From Allokutzneria sp. A3M-2-11 16 (lineage in GTDB: Bacteria > Actinomycetota > Actinomycetes > Mycobacteriales > Pseudonocardiaceae): a stretch of 64,000 bases of DNA. A model generated the notes under the pieces. The model did no database searches, had not been told where the DNA came from, and saw only the letters and a program-made list of their open reading frames with translations. The first letter of the stretch is position 1, and every line of letters starts with the position of its first letter. Shown here piece by piece: positions 25,876 through 35,451 of the stretch. The DNA lies in the NCBI RefSeq assembly GCF_024213555.1, contig NZ_JANAVO010000001.1, forward strand, positions 1,364,001 to 1,428,000. The letters are read 5' to 3'. The translations under genes and the position numbers were made by a program.

Positions 25876-27431
25876 CAGCGTTCCTTCCCGGGCCGCAGGA
25901 GATCCGCGGCGAGCGTGGTGAACTCCTCGCCGTAACCGGCCTGGTCGGTGCGGGCCAACCCACCGACCTCGACCACGGTACGTGCGCTTTCGGCACCTTC
26001 CGGCGCGGGGGTGGCGCGCAGCCAGACGCGCCGCCGCTTGATGCTCAGCGAGGCGCCGAGGCCCAGCAGCACCAGTACTCCGGCGATCAGCACGCCGAGC
26101 CTGCCGGGGTCGTAACCGACCTGGACGCCGACCCACCGCCCGACGCCGTCGAAGCGGATCCTGGTGCCGTCGTCGAGGGCGATCTCCTCGCCGATCCGCA
26201 GGTTCTGCCGAGCCACCTTCTTCAGCCGCCCGCTGTCCACCATGGACTTGTCGATCTCGAAGATCGACTGCCCCTTGCCGGACTCGTTGCCGAGGTCGCC
26301 GCGCATGACGTCCACGGCGACAGCCGGATCGCGCAGGTCGGGGAAGACCGACGTCATCAGCGTGCCCTCGAAGGCAGCGGTCGGCGCGAACAATCCCGTG
26401 ACCGCGAGCTGGCCGGTGCGCCGCTTCTCCGGGTCGGTGACGCCGGGCGGGTCGAACTTCGTCGCGCCCTGGGAGAGAAGGGTGACGGTGTTCATCGTCT
26501 GCCACTGGGTCGCTTCGGTGCGCTTCTGGCCGTCCGGGAAGGTCACCGTGAAGCGCGGCGAGTAACCGTGGCCGAGCAGGTACACCGTGCCGCCCGCGAG
26601 CCGGAGCGGGTGGTTCACCTCAAGCCCGGCCTGCCGCCACGCGCCGGTTTCCAGGTCGTCGGCGTCCTGATAGGACACCTTGGCGTGGAAGCTGTCGGCC
26701 TGTCCGTTGCGCAGGAACGTGGCTTCGAAGCTGTCCACCCGCATGCAGAACGGCTTCAGCTCGGTGCCGTCGACCCGCAGGCCCGGCCGGAAACTGTCGT
26801 AGGCGTAGATGCCGGAGTTGCAGAAGCCCTGCGCGTCACCGGAGTGGATGATCACCTGGCCTTCGAAGCCGAACATCTTGCCCAGTGCGATCGCGACCAG
26901 CATTCCCATCAACGCGAAGTGGAAGACGAGGTTGCCCGCCTCGCGCAGGAACCCCTTCTCCGCGCTGATCGTGTGCGAGCCGTCGTCCTCGACGCGGACG
27001 TCGGTGCGCCAGCCGCGCAACCGCTCGCGGGCCGCGGCCACCACGTCCGCCGCCGGACTGTCCACAGTGGACTCCGCGTGGTGCGGCAGCCGCGCGAGGT
27101 TGCGCGGGGTGAGTACCGGCTTGGCCCGCATCTGCTTGAAGTACTCGGCGGTGCGCGGGACCAGGCAGCCGACCAGCGAGATGAACAGCAGCACGTAGAT
27201 CGCGGAGAACCAGACGCTGCCGAAGACGTTGAACAGGCCCATCCGGTCCAGCACCGGTGCGAGGTTCGGGTTGTCCTCGAAGTACTTCGCGACCTTGTCG
27301 CTCGCGGTGAGCCGTTGCGGCAGCAACGCCCCCGGCAGTGCCGCGAGCGCGAGCAGGAACAGCAGGATCAACGCCGTCCGCATGCTCGTCAGGCCGCGCC
27401 AGGTGTTGCGCAGGAACGCGATCGTGGCCAT
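25875..27431 (-). CDS. resB: Cytochrome c biogenesis protein ResB
   Basis: 518 residues, the usual length. N-terminal helices near 16-38 and 70-92, then a third near 165-185 (LVFHFALMGMLVAIALG), a large extracytoplasmic domain of about 250 residues with HSGDAQGFCNSG, and a final helix near 455-475 (LGVLIAGVLVLLGLGASLS). ResB is the heme-handling partner of ResC. The ATG overlaps the ccdA stop by one base and its own stop overlaps the resC start, so the three are translated as a coupled unit. Confidence 0.93.
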   Translation of the reverse strand: MATIAFLRNTWRGLTSMRTALILLFLLALAALPGALLPQRLTASDKVAKYFEDNPNLAPVLDRMGLFNVFGSVWFSAIYVLLFISLVGCLVPRTAEYFKQMRAKPVLTPRNLARLPHHAESTVDSPAADVVAAARERLRGWRTDVRVEDDGSHTISAEKGFLREAGNLVFHFALMGMLVAIALGKMFGFEGQVIIHSGDAQGFCNSGIYAYDSFRPGLRVDGTELKPFCMRVDSFEATFLRNGQADSFHAKVSYQDADDLETGAWRQAGLEVNHPLRLAGGTVYLLGHGYSPRFTVTFPDGQKRTEATQWQTMNTVTLLSQGATKFDPPGVTDPEKRRTGQLAVTGLFAPTAAFEGTLMTSVFPDLRDPAVAVDVMRGDLGNESGKGQSIFEIDKSMVDSGRLKKVARQNLRIGEEIALDDGTRIRFDGVGRWVGVQVGYDPGRLGVLIAGVLVLLGLGASLSIKRRRVWLRATPAPEGAESARTVVEVGGLARTDQAGYGEEFTTLAADLLRPGKER

Positions 27432-28219
27432 CAGATTGGTAGCTCCGTATTGCTGATGAGCGTGGTCTGCAACCACTGCACGAGGTAGGCCCAGGTGCCG
27501 GTGACCAGCATCAGGCCGACGATGACGAGCAGCACGCCGCCGGTGAGCTGGACTCCCCTGGTGTGCTTGCGCAGCCAGCCCGCGCTCCGCAGCGCCCACC
27601 GCGCGCCGAGCGCCAGCAGGACGAACGGGAGCCCAAGGCCGATGCAGTAGGCCAGCACGAGCACGACACCGCGCAGCGTGGTCGGTCCCACCGATGTGCC
27701 CGTGGCGACCGCGATCACGCCGATGAGCGTCGGGCCGAGGCACGGCGTCCACCCCAGGCCGAACACCGCGCCCAGCAACGGAGCCCCCCACAGACCGCGC
27801 TTCCCGCTCGGCTGGCGGTGAATGCGCACATCGCGCTGGAGCCCGGGGATGAGACCCATGAACACCAGCCCCATCGCGATCGTCACCACCCCGCCGATGC
27901 GCTGGAGCAGCCCCACGTTGTCGTTCACCGCGTCGGACAGGCCGAGCACGACGATCGTGGTGAGTCCGAAGACGACGGTGAAACCCGCGACGAACAACAA
28001 CGCCGCCAGCACCACCCGCCAACGCCCTGCCTTCGGCTCCTCGTCAGCGTCGACCGCGGGCGCCTCCGAGCCCGCGAGCCCCGCCAGGTACGCGAGGTAG
28101 CCCGGCACCAGGGGGATGCAGCACGGCGAGGCGAACGAAACCGCCCCCGCGAGCAGCGCGACCGCGACCGCCAGCAACAACGGGCCGGACATCGCGATGT
28201 CGGTGGGGCTCACGGTCAT
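27431..28219 (-). CDS. ccdA: Thiol-disulfide electron carrier CcdA
   Basis: 262-residue six-helix protein moving electrons from cytosolic thioredoxin to extracytoplasmic thioredoxin-like proteins that reduce apocytochrome c. The two redox cysteines are in SPCCIPLVPGY (near residue 32) and GWTPCLGP (near residue 160). The first site has two adjacent cysteines. It heads the operon with resB, resC and the ATPase. Its partner is probably the TlpA-like lipoprotein encoded just upstream at 28481-29041. Confidence 0.93.
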   Translation of the reverse strand: MTVSPTDIAMSGPLLLAVAVALLAGAVSFASPCCIPLVPGYLAYLAGLAGSEAPAVDADEEPKAGRWRVVLAALLFVAGFTVVFGLTTIVVLGLSDAVNDNVGLLQRIGGVVTIAMGLVFMGLIPGLQRDVRIHRQPSGKRGLWGAPLLGAVFGLGWTPCLGPTLIGVIAVATGTSVGPTTLRGVVLVLAYCIGLGLPFVLLALGARWALRSAGWLRKHTRGVQLTGGVLLVIVGLMLVTGTWAYLVQWLQTTLISNTELPI

Positions 28220-28330
28220 TCAGCGTAGGTACCCCGATCGGGGACATCGCGCCCGGGTACGCCCGCCAGGCGCAACTGTGGCCCACCCCACGCACTCCGC
28301 CCACCCCACCCCTCCGACGTTTTCGCCCTG

Positions 28331-28465
28331 AATGAGTCATTGGGGTACTTGAACGCACCGAATGAGTCATTGAGGTACTTCAGCGCCCTCAATGACTCAT
28401 TCAGGGCACTCCGAACGCACCAAACGCGGCATTGGCGGTCGGCGTGGTGCCCTCAATGACTCATT
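28331..28465. repeat. 30-bp-period NDSF/NESL array R4 (5 cores)
   Basis: Cores start at 28331, 28361, 28391, 28423 and 28455 (steps 30, 30, 32, 32) in the 261-bp gap between ccdA and the TlpA-like gene. The variants are AATGAGTCATT, AATGACTCATT and AACGCGGCATT. The nearest core begins 15 bases after the TlpA-like stop and is in its frame on the minus strand, although a second stop (TAA) intervenes after two codons. Confidence 0.9.
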
Positions 28466-28480
28466 CAGGGCTTAAAGCGG

Positions 28481-29041
28481 TCAGCGGGGTTCGGCGGTGA
28501 TGCGCTGGACGACCGGGAGGAGGTCGGTGTCGAGGAGTTCGGTGAGCAGGACCGCCGCGACCCGGTGCTGCCGGTCCAGCACGATCGTCGACGGCACGAT
28601 GTTGCGCGGGTAGTTGCGCAGCTTCAGCAGCGTCCGGCCCGCCGGGTCGTAGATCGACGGGTAGGTGATCCCGCGGTCGCGGAAGAAGTCGGCGGGAGCG
28701 GTGCGCGACGGGTCCTTCACGTCGATGCCGAGGAACCGCACACCGGAATCCTTGGTCTGCTGGTGCACCCGCTCCAGGTCGTCGGCCTCGGTCCGGCAGG
28801 CCACGCACCACGCGCCCCAGAGGTTCAGCACGACGACCTGGTCCCGGTAGTCCGCGACCTTGATCGTCTTGCCCTCCTCCAACAGGTTCTCGCCCTCGAT
28901 CGCCGGGAGCTTCTTGCGCTCCACCACGTCGTAGAAGATCTTGGTCTGCCCACCGGGCGCGACGAAGGTGAACTCGTCACCGGGCGCCGCGGAGCACCCC
29001 GCGACCAGCAGCAGCGCGAGCGCGGCCAGGAGTGGTCTCAT
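28481..29041 (-). CDS. TlpA/ResA-like thioredoxin-fold lipoprotein
   Basis: 186 residues with lipobox LVAGC (Cys16), so it is anchored outside the cell. The thioredoxin fold has its active site as WCVAC (Cys79, Cys82) in NLWGAWCVACR, and a cis-proline in IVPSTIVL. Role: reducing the CXXCH cysteines of apocytochrome c before heme attachment, taking electrons from CcdA. The ATG overlaps the upstream phosphatase stop by four bases. It belongs to the hemL operon rather than to ccdA, from which array R4 separates it. Confidence 0.9.
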   Translation of the reverse strand: MRPLLAALALLLVAGCSAAPGDEFTFVAPGGQTKIFYDVVERKKLPAIEGENLLEEGKTIKVADYRDQVVVLNLWGAWCVACRTEADDLERVHQQTKDSGVRFLGIDVKDPSRTAPADFFRDRGITYPSIYDPAGRTLLKLRNYPRNIVPSTIVLDRQHRVAAVLLTELLDTDLLPVVQRITAEPR

Positions 29042-29667
29042 GCGCCGGTCACCCTCGGGTCGGTCTTGCCGACCGGCTCGGCGTAGACGATCTTCTTCAG
29101 CTGCTCGTCCTCGAAGACCAGCGAGGTCAACGACGCCAGCGAGCACTGCCGCCGCCGCGGGTCGTGCCAGAGCCGCCTGCCTTCGAGGAACCGCCGCAGC
29201 GTCCAGATCGGCAGCTGGTGGGAGACCACGACGGCCTCGTGCCCGGCCGCGACGGCCCGCGCGCGCTGCACGGCGCCGAGCATCCGGTGCGCGATCTTGA
29301 AGTACGGCTCACCCCAGGAGGGGCGGAACGGGTTGTACAGCTTGGGCCAGTGCGAGGGCGAGCGCAGCGCCCCGTCGCCGACCGCGACCCGCAGGCCCTC
29401 GAACTTGTTCGCCGACTCGATCAGCCGATCGTCGGTTGCCAGCTCCAGGTGGTGCGACTCCACCAGCGGCCGGGCGGTCTGCTGCGCGCGTTCCAGGGGC
29501 GAGGCGACCACGTGCACGATGTCGTGGTCGGCGAGGAACTCCGCGACGAGCTTGGCCTGCTGCTGACCCGTGCCGGAGAGCCGGAAGCCGGGGAGGCGGC
29601 CGTAGAGGATGCCCTGCGGGTTGTAGACCTCGCCGTGCCGCATCACGTGGACAACGGTCTTGGTCAC
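29038..29667 (-). CDS. Histidine phosphatase superfamily protein
   Basis: 209 residues of the phosphoglycerate-mutase/acid phosphatase fold. The catalytic RHGE is at 10-13 (His11), the second motif [10 protein letters not shown] near 57, and the second histidine in [14 protein letters not shown] near 150. Mycobacteria carry a homologue (Rv0525) in the same place between hemL and the thioredoxin gene. Substrate unknown. GTG start with GGAGGAGG; start and stop overlap hemL and the TlpA gene by four bases each. Confidence 0.85.
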   Translation of the reverse strand: MTKTVVHVMRHGEVYNPQGILYGRLPGFRLSGTGQQQAKLVAEFLADHDIVHVVASPLERAQQTARPLVESHHLELATDDRLIESANKFEGLRVAVGDGALRSPSHWPKLYNPFRPSWGEPYFKIAHRMLGAVQRARAVAAGHEAVVVSHQLPIWTLRRFLEGRRLWHDPRRRQCSLASLTSLVFEDEQLKKIVYAEPVGKTDPRVTGA

Positions 29668-30986
29668 GCCTCCTCCTCGGGCTTGCGCGCCGCGGCTGCC
29701 GCGGCCGCCGCGTGCGGAAGGGCCTCGGTGATCACGTCGAACGCGTCGTCGTCGAGCGCGGCGGAGACGAACCACGCCTCGAAGGCGCTCGGCGGCGCGT
29801 ACACGCCGCGCTCCAGCAACGCGTGGAAGAACGCGGGGAAGCGCCAGGTGTCCGCGGCCTTCGCGCCCTCGTAGTCGCGCACCGGCTCCTCGGTGAAGAA
29901 CACGCTGACCAGGTTGCCCGCGTACTGCACGCGGTGCGGGACACCCTCCGCGGTGAGCGCGTCGGTGAACAGCAGCCCGAGCTTGCGGGCGTTGCGGTCC
30001 AGCGCCTGGTAGACCTCGGCGTCGGCGGCGCGCAGCGTGGCGAGGCCAGCGGCCACCGCGACGGGGTTCCCGGAGAGCGTGCCCGCCTGGTAGACGGGGC
30101 CCGCGGGGGCGAGCCTGGCCATCACGTCGGCGCGGCCGCCGAACGCCGCGGCGGGCAGCCCGCCGGACATGACCTTGCCGAAGGTGTAGAGGTCGCCCGC
30201 GACGCCCTCGACGCCGAACCACCCCGCCGAGGAGACGCGGAAGCCGGTCATCACCTCGTCCATGATCAACAACGCGCCGTTCGCGTGGCACAGCGAACGC
30301 AGCCCGGCGTTGAAGCCCTGCTCCGGCGCGACGGCGCCCATGTTGCCCGGCGCCGCTTCGGTGATCACGCAGGCGATGTCGGCGCCGTGCGCGGCGAAGG
30401 CCGCCCGCACGGCGTCGAGGTCGTTGTAGGGCAGCACGAGCGTGTCCTCGGCCTGCGCGCCGGTCACGCCGGGCGTCGTCGGCAGGCCGAGCGTCGCGAC
30501 ACCGGAACCCGCCTGGGCCAGCAGCGCGTCCACGTGCCCGTGGTAGCAACCGGCGAACTTGATCACCTTGCGGCGCCCGGTGAACCCGCGGGCGAGGCGG
30601 ATCGCGCTCATCGTCGCCTCGGTGCCGGAGTTGACCAGGCGGACCTGCTCGACGGGCGCGACGCGGGCGATCAGTTCCTCGGCCAGCTCGATCTCGCCCT
30701 CGGTCGGCGTGCCGAAGGACAGGCCCGACGAGGCGGCGCGCTGAACGGCCTCGACCACCGCCGGGTGCGCGTGCCCCAAGATCATCGGACCCCACGAGGC
30801 GACCAGGTCCACGTAGCGGTTGCCGTCCGCGTCGAAGAGGTGCGGGCCTTCGCCGCGGACCATGAACCTCGGTGTCCCACCGACCGAGTGGAAGGCGCGG
30901 ACCGGCGAGTTCACCCCGCCCGGCGTCACGGCGGACGCGCGCTTGAACAGGGCAGCGGATGTCTCGGAACCGGAGTGTGCGGTCAC
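29664..30986 (-). CDS. hemL: Glutamate-1-semialdehyde 2,1-aminomutase HemL
   Basis: 440-residue PLP enzyme making 5-aminolevulinate in the C5 pathway, the step after HemA. Signature segments are [42 protein letters not shown] and the PLP lysine in [16 protein letters not shown]. Starting at GTG 30986 matches mycobacterial HemL; GGAGG is close to it, and a GTG at 31046 is the alternative. It ends in an alanine run and overlaps the next gene by four bases. Confidence 0.95.
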   Translation of the reverse strand: MTAHSGSETSAALFKRASAVTPGGVNSPVRAFHSVGGTPRFMVRGEGPHLFDADGNRYVDLVASWGPMILGHAHPAVVEAVQRAASSGLSFGTPTEGEIELAEELIARVAPVEQVRLVNSGTEATMSAIRLARGFTGRRKVIKFAGCYHGHVDALLAQAGSGVATLGLPTTPGVTGAQAEDTLVLPYNDLDAVRAAFAAHGADIACVITEAAPGNMGAVAPEQGFNAGLRSLCHANGALLIMDEVMTGFRVSSAGWFGVEGVAGDLYTFGKVMSGGLPAAAFGGRADVMARLAPAGPVYQAGTLSGNPVAVAAGLATLRAADAEVYQALDRNARKLGLLFTDALTAEGVPHRVQYAGNLVSVFFTEEPVRDYEGAKAADTWRFPAFFHALLERGVYAPPSAFEAWFVSAALDDDAFDVITEALPHAAAAAAAARKPEEEA

Positions 30987-31020
30987 CCCTCCAGTGTGGC
31001 AACCGGCGCGGGGTACCCCG

Positions 31021-32466
31021 TCACGAGCCCCCGTGACATGCCCCACGCAACCGAACGCGGAAACTCGCGCCCTCGCCCGGGGCCGTGCTCACACTGACTT
31101 CTCCGCCGTGCGAAGCCACGATCGCGGCCACGATGGCCAGCCCCAACCCCGTGCCACCACCGTGGCTCCGGCTCCGCCCCGCGTCCGCGCGGTAGAAGCG
31201 CTCGAAGATCCGCTCGGCGTCCGCCGAAGCGAGCCCCGGTCCGCTGTCGGTCACGCTCAGCACGACGTCTTCGCCGTCCGCCCGCACACCGACCTCCACC
31301 GGAACGTCACCGGGCGTGTGCCGGAGCGCGTTGCCCACGAGGTTCGCCAGCACCTGGCGCAGCCGGTCCTCGTCGCCGCGCACGAGGAGCCCGCTCGTCT
31401 CCCCCAGCTTCAGCCGCACCGGCCGTTCGGGGGCGGCCGCCCGCGCGTCGGCCACCACGTCGACCGCGAGCACGCCGAGGTCGACGAGGTCGTCACGCCG
31501 CTCTCGTTGCTGGTCGAGACGGGCGAGGAGGAGGAGATCGTCGACGAGCAGCCCCATGCGCGCGGCTTCGTCCTCGATGCGCCGCAGCGGTTGCTCCGGA
31601 TCGGTCGCCGCCCCCTGCCGGTAGAGCTCCGCGTAGCCGCGGATCGAGGTCAGCGGGGTGCGCAGCTCGTGGCTGGCGTCGGCGACGAACCGCCGCATCC
31701 GTTCCTCGGAGCGCCGCGCCGCCTCTTCCGACCGCTGCTGCGCGCGGAAGGAGTCCTCGATCCGCACGAGCATCGTGTTGAGCGCCGCGGCCAGCTCGCC
31801 GACCTCGGTGTTCTCCGGCCGCGCCGGAACCCTGCTGGACAGGTCGCCGTCGGCGATCCGGCGGGCGGTCTCCTGCACCTCGCCGAGCGGCCGCAGGCTC
31901 AGCCGGACCAGCGCCTGGCCGAGCGCGCCGAGCAGGGTGAGCACGATGCCGCCGATCGCCAGCAGCGTGATGGACAGCGCCTCGACCACGTCGTCCACAT
32001 CGTCCAAAGTGGACGCCGTGATCAGGTGGCGGCCACCGTTGTCCTCCCGCAACAGGATTCGCCACCACTTACCGTCCTTTGTGGACGGAACGGTGACCAG
32101 TCCCCGCGTCCTGGGCAGCACCCCGCTGAGGACCGGGCTGCCCTGGAACTGCACATCGACCATCCGCAGCTCGCCGAGCACGCGCCCGGTGGCGTCGGTG
32201 GCCATGACCAGGAAGGTGCCCGGCAGCTGCGCGCGCGGACTCGCGGATGGCTGCCTGCCCGGCGGCTTCAGGTCGAGCCGGGTCACGTCGATCTCGGTGA
32301 GGCCGCGGTCGACCTGGGCGACCAGGTTGTTGCGCACCGCGGTGACCGCGAGCAGCCCCATCCCGACCATGCCGCCCGTCACCAGCACGGACAGGCCCAC
32401 GACCAGCTGCGATCGCAGCGGAACGCGGTCGAGTCGGCCGCGGAACCAGCGGAACGGGCGCGTCAC
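31021..32466 (-). CDS. Sensor histidine kinase, two transmembrane helices
   Basis: 481 residues: helix near 18-42, an extracytoplasmic sensor of about 100 residues, a second helix near 163-187, HAMP near 188-240, HisKA with phospho-acceptor in [15 protein letters not shown] (near 265-279) and an ATPase domain with N-box [15 protein letters not shown] and [10 protein letters not shown]. It resembles TrcS/MprB-type kinases; the signal is unknown. Start overlaps the response regulator stop by four bases, forming one operon with it. Confidence 0.9.
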   Translation of the reverse strand: MTRPFRWFRGRLDRVPLRSQLVVGLSVLVTGGMVGMGLLAVTAVRNNLVAQVDRGLTEIDVTRLDLKPPGRQPSASPRAQLPGTFLVMATDATGRVLGELRMVDVQFQGSPVLSGVLPRTRGLVTVPSTKDGKWWRILLREDNGGRHLITASTLDDVDDVVEALSITLLAIGGIVLTLLGALGQALVRLSLRPLGEVQETARRIADGDLSSRVPARPENTEVGELAAALNTMLVRIEDSFRAQQRSEEAARRSEERMRRFVADASHELRTPLTSIRGYAELYRQGAATDPEQPLRRIEDEAARMGLLVDDLLLLARLDQQRERRDDLVDLGVLAVDVVADARAAAPERPVRLKLGETSGLLVRGDEDRLRQVLANLVGNALRHTPGDVPVEVGVRADGEDVVLSVTDSGPGLASADAERIFERFYRADAGRSRSHGGGTGLGLAIVAAIVASHGGEVSVSTAPGEGASFRVRLRGACHGGS

Positions 32467-33158
32467 CGCGGCGGCTCGCGCAGCACGTAGCCGATCCCGC
32501 GCACGGTGTGGATCAGCCGCGGCTGCGTCGAGTCGACCTTCCTGCGCAGGTAGGAGATGTAGGACTCGACGACACCGGCCTCACCGTTGAAGTCGTAGCG
32601 CCACACCGCGTCCAGGATCGCGGCCTTCGACAGCACCCTGCCCGCGTTGCCGAGCAGGTAGTGCAGCAGCTTGAACTCCGTGGGCGACAACCGCACCGGT
32701 TCGCCCGCGCGCCGCACGACGTAGGCGTCCTCGTCGAGCTCCAGGTCGGCGCAGCGCAGCACCCGGCGCCGTTCCGGGCTCGCCCTGCGGCTGCGCCGGA
32801 GCACCGCGTGCACCCTGGCGATCACCTCTTCGAGGCTGAACGGCTTGGTGACGTAGTCGTCGCCGCCGAGGGTGAGCCCGGTGACCTTGTCCTCGGCACC
32901 GTCGCGCGCGGTCAGGAACAGCACCGGAACCCGGCCGCCGGTGGCGCGCAGCGCGCTGATCACCTCGAAGCCGCTCATGTCCGGCAGCATCACGTCCAGC
33001 ACCACGAGATCGGGCCGGTCCAGCTCGGCGACGGCCAGCGCGTCGGCCCCGTCGGCGGCGGTGCGGACCCGGAAACCGGCGTAGCCGAGGCTGGCCGCGA
33101 GCAGGTCCCGGATGGCCGGCTCGTCGTCGACGACGAGCACGCGCACCCTGTCGTCCAC
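32463..33158 (-). CDS. OmpR-family response regulator
   Basis: 231 residues: a receiver domain with acidic pair DDE (near 10-13), phospho-acceptor Asp in LVVLDVMLPDMSGF and the Lys of VTKPFSLEEV, then a winged-helix DNA-binding domain with RLSPTEFKLLHYLL and VVESYISYLRRKVD. Partner of the kinase overlapping its 3' end. Similar to TrcR-type regulators; regulon unknown. It lies four bases after the small membrane protein gene. Confidence 0.92.
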   Translation of the reverse strand: MDDRVRVLVVDDEPAIRDLLAASLGYAGFRVRTAADGADALAVAELDRPDLVVLDVMLPDMSGFEVISALRATGGRVPVLFLTARDGAEDKVTGLTLGGDDYVTKPFSLEEVIARVHAVLRRSRRASPERRRVLRCADLELDEDAYVVRRAGEPVRLSPTEFKLLHYLLGNAGRVLSKAAILDAVWRYDFNGEAGVVESYISYLRRKVDSTQPRLIHTVRGIGYVLREPPR

Positions 33159-33162
33159 GGCT

Positions 33163-33462
33163 TCAGTCGGTCAGCTCGACCGGTTCGAACTTGCCGCGCC
33201 TGGCCAGCAGCGCCTGCCGGACCCCGTCCAGCAGGAGCAACCCGGACGCCGTGCAGAGCGCCACCGACAGCAGCCACCACTGCCCCTGGTAGCGCTCCAG
33301 CTGGAACGGCGCACCGGTCTGCCTGGGGTACTCCATCGGCACGATCCCGCGCCGCCACGCCCAGACCGCGATGAGGACGAACACGACCGCGAGCACGACC
33401 TCCGCGCCGACGATCCACCACCGCTTGGGTTGGTGCAGGCGCGGTTCCCGGTGTTCGACCAT
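33163..33462 (-). CDS. Small two-helix membrane protein upstream of the two-component system
   Basis: 99 residues with hydrophobic helices near 16-36 and 64-82, a loop rich in Tyr, Gln and Trp (QLERYQGQWWLL) and a short basic C-terminus. I recognise no family. It is tightly linked (4 bp) to the response regulator, so it may be an accessory or a target of that system. Confidence 0.65.
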   Translation of the reverse strand: MVEHREPRLHQPKRWWIVGAEVVLAVVFVLIAVWAWRRGIVPMEYPRQTGAPFQLERYQGQWWLLSVALCTASGLLLLDGVRQALLARRGKFEPVELTD

Positions 33463-33475
33463 GCCGCCTAGCCTC

Positions 33476-33934
33476 TCACGACGGCCGTTCCAGGAGCCGG
33501 ATCAGGGCGTCCCGCAGGGCTTGCGCGTCGCGCGCCCACGCCAGCACCACCGCGCCGTCGTCGAGCCGGATCGGCAGCGCCGTCGTGCCCTTCGGCGCGC
33601 TCCACCCCCCGCCGAGCACCTTGGCCCCGACCGGCGCGCCCACGTCGGTGACCGCCGCGATCCGCTCCACCGGCAGGTCCTCCCGGCCCTGGCGCAACAC
33701 GAACGGGGTCAGCGAGACCGCTCCGATCGCCCTCCGGGCGCGCACCCACACCGCCGCGGCGACGGTGAACGCGAGCGCGACGATCACCCACGTGCCCAGG
33801 CCCATCCCGCCGGGCCGCACCAGCTCCACGACATAGCCGACCAGGCAGAACGCCGGTCCCCAGAGCACCGGCCACCAGCTCGCCCCGTGCTCGGCGTAGA
33901 GCACGGGGGCGGGCTCGTCGAAGCCCGGCCGCAT
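33476..33934 (-). CDS. DUF3093-like membrane protein
   Basis: 152 residues: two N-terminal helices (about 18-36 and 43-62) and a C-terminal globular part of about 85 residues with VSLTPFVLRQGREDLPVERI and ALPIRLDDGAVVLAWARD. The layout of paired helices plus a small PH-like beta domain resembles DUF3093, whose function is unknown. Its ATG overlaps the upstream gene's stop by one base (TGATG). Confidence 0.6.
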   Translation of the reverse strand: MRPGFDEPAPVLYAEHGASWWPVLWGPAFCLVGYVVELVRPGGMGLGTWVIVALAFTVAAAVWVRARRAIGAVSLTPFVLRQGREDLPVERIAAVTDVGAPVGAKVLGGGWSAPKGTTALPIRLDDGAVVLAWARDAQALRDALIRLLERPS

Positions 33935-34374
33935 CAGCGCTGGTCGCGGACCGAGGCCAGCCAGTCCGTCGTGGGCTGCCGCCAGGTCAGCATCAGCGCG
34001 CCGGTGACCAGCACCAGGATCAGGACCAGCACGACGTTGAACGACCCGCCGGAGAGCAACAGGAACACGTGGAACACCGAGACCGCGATCAGCGCGACCC
34101 GCGTCCACGCGAGCCCCCTGCGCAGGAACAACGCCAGCACGATGTAGACAACGGCGAAGCCCAGCTGGAAGACGGTCTTCTGCCACAGCACGTTGTTCAG
34201 GAACTCGTCGACGGCCGTTTCCGGGACGATGCCGGAGTCGACCAGCGCCCTGCGGATCTTGGCCTGTTCGAACCAGGTGAGCAGCACTTCGAGGGTGCAG
34301 AAGGTCGCCAGCGCCAGCCACACGGCGACGGCGGTGCGCACGGGCTTCGCCGACGCTGCCGGGTCATTGTTCAT
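33934..34374 (-). CDS. Four-helix membrane protein, member of a local small family
   Basis: 146 residues with four hydrophobic helices (about 14-34, 68-88, 92-110, 112-130). It shares the pattern helix, charged loop, then three helices, with GLAWTRVALI in the third segment, seen also in the next two or three genes. No catalytic motif and no recognised family. Overlaps the neighbour at 34364 by eleven bases and the DUF3093-like gene by one. Confidence 0.62.
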   Translation of the reverse strand: MNNDPAASAKPVRTAVAVWLALATFCTLEVLLTWFEQAKIRRALVDSGIVPETAVDEFLNNVLWQKTVFQLGFAVVYIVLALFLRRGLAWTRVALIAVSVFHVFLLLSGGSFNVVLVLILVLVTGALMLTWRQPTTDWLASVRDQR

Positions 34375-34849
34375 GCTTGGGCCTCGCGAAGTAGCGGTTG
34401 GACGCGGGCACGTACAGCAGCACGATCACCGCGATGTTCACGGCGAAGGTGAGCAGGGCCAGCGGCCCCGGCGAGCTGAGCACCACGCCGTTGACGCTAG
34501 TCGTCATCCCGCCGAGCCCGAGCACCGCCACCACCGTGAGCACGATCCGCGCCCAGTTCCGCCCGCGCCGCATCATGATCGCGAAGGCGATCATCGCGCT
34601 GGCCACGACGACGATCACGACGACGGCCAGCGTGATCGTGATGTTGACCGAGGAGCGCACGAATTCCTCCTGGCGCTCCGGCGCGACCATGTTGAGCCGC
34701 CGGACGGTCTCGGCGAAGCCCACCATCATGTCCTCGCGCAAGGCGATGAAGAACGCCAGCGACGCGAACGCGCTGAGCGCGCTGACCAGGCTCAGCCGGA
34801 AGGCGAACTCGACGGTCTTCGGGCGCGGAACCTGCTGCGGCTCGGTCAT
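34364..34849 (-). CDS. Four-helix membrane protein of the same local family
   Basis: 161 residues. Helix near 20-40, a soluble loop with NMVAPERQEEFVRSS, then helices near 72-92, 95-115 and 135-153. The GRNWARIVLTVVAVLGL segment parallels GLAWTRVALI and [14 protein letters not shown] in the neighbours. The gene is packed between relatives with an 11-base overlap downstream, suggesting expansion by tandem duplication. Function unknown. Confidence 0.62.
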   Translation of the reverse strand: MTEPQQVPRPKTVEFAFRLSLVSALSAFASLAFFIALREDMMVGFAETVRRLNMVAPERQEEFVRSSVNITITLAVVVIVVVASAMIAFAIMMRRGRNWARIVLTVVAVLGLGGMTTSVNGVVLSSPGPLALLTFAVNIAVIVLLYVPASNRYFARPKHEQ

Positions 34850-34872
34850 CGGTGAAAGTTATGGCCAGACGA

Positions 34873-35394
34873 TCAGAACTGTCCACGGAAACGCGAATTC
34901 TCGAAATAGGCGTTGGCGGTGGGCATGACCATCAGCACCGTCGCGAAGACGGACAGCCCGACCATGCTCATGCCGTACCAGTCGGTGTCGACCCAGAACG
35001 CCGACACCGCGGAGATCGCGGTCAGCCCGATCAGCACCGCGCGCGCCCACCCGCGCCCCGCCAGCATCCGCAACGCGAACCACACGTAGGCGGCGGCCAG
35101 CGCGAGCACGACCACGCAGACCACGCCGATGACGATCCCGGCGCCGAACCGGACCATGCCCGCGTCGAGCAGCAGCGTGTCCCCGCGCAGCACCGCGCCC
35201 GCCCGCTCCTCGTCCAGGGCCTCGTCGGTGAGCAGGTGGCGGTCGGCGAGCACGAGCGGGATCAGCACGACCTCCAGGGCCGCGGCGGCGATCCACGCCC
35301 AGAACGAGATCAGCACCTCGCGCGGGCGCACCGGTGCGGGCGGGCTGTCGTCGATCTCCGGAGCCCGCGGCAGCGGGTCGGGTGCACTGGTCAC
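34873..35394 (-). CDS. Four-helix membrane protein of the same local family
   Basis: 173 residues from GTG 35394 (a TTG at 35433 would add 13). A proline-rich N-terminus precedes helices near 27-47, 80-105, 112-132 and 140-160. RMLAGRGWARAVLIGLTAISAVSAF matches [25 protein letters not shown] in the adjacent gene (each read in parts). It ends with YFENSRFRGQF, comparable to YFAKM in the neighbour. Function unknown. Confidence 0.6.
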   Translation of the reverse strand: MTSAPDPLPRAPEIDDSPPAPVRPREVLISFWAWIAAAALEVVLIPLVLADRHLLTDEALDEERAGAVLRGDTLLLDAGMVRFGAGIVIGVVCVVVLALAAAYVWFALRMLAGRGWARAVLIGLTAISAVSAFWVDTDWYGMSMVGLSVFATVLMVMPTANAYFENSRFRGQF

Positions 35395-35451
35395 ACTCCC
35401 GACATCCGCCCCGCACGGCGCCCCGTTACCCAAGTCCCTCGACCGGGTAGC

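Noticed and set aside
24935-25996. Extension of the MinD-like protein upstream of 24934
   Set aside because: This part is a shadow of resC in another frame with no homology; strong ribosome-binding site and normal length support 24826.
5004-28465. 30-bp period arrays as CRISPR
   Set aside because: The conserved part is only 11 bp, linkers are themselves similar rather than unique spacers, and no cas gene is present.
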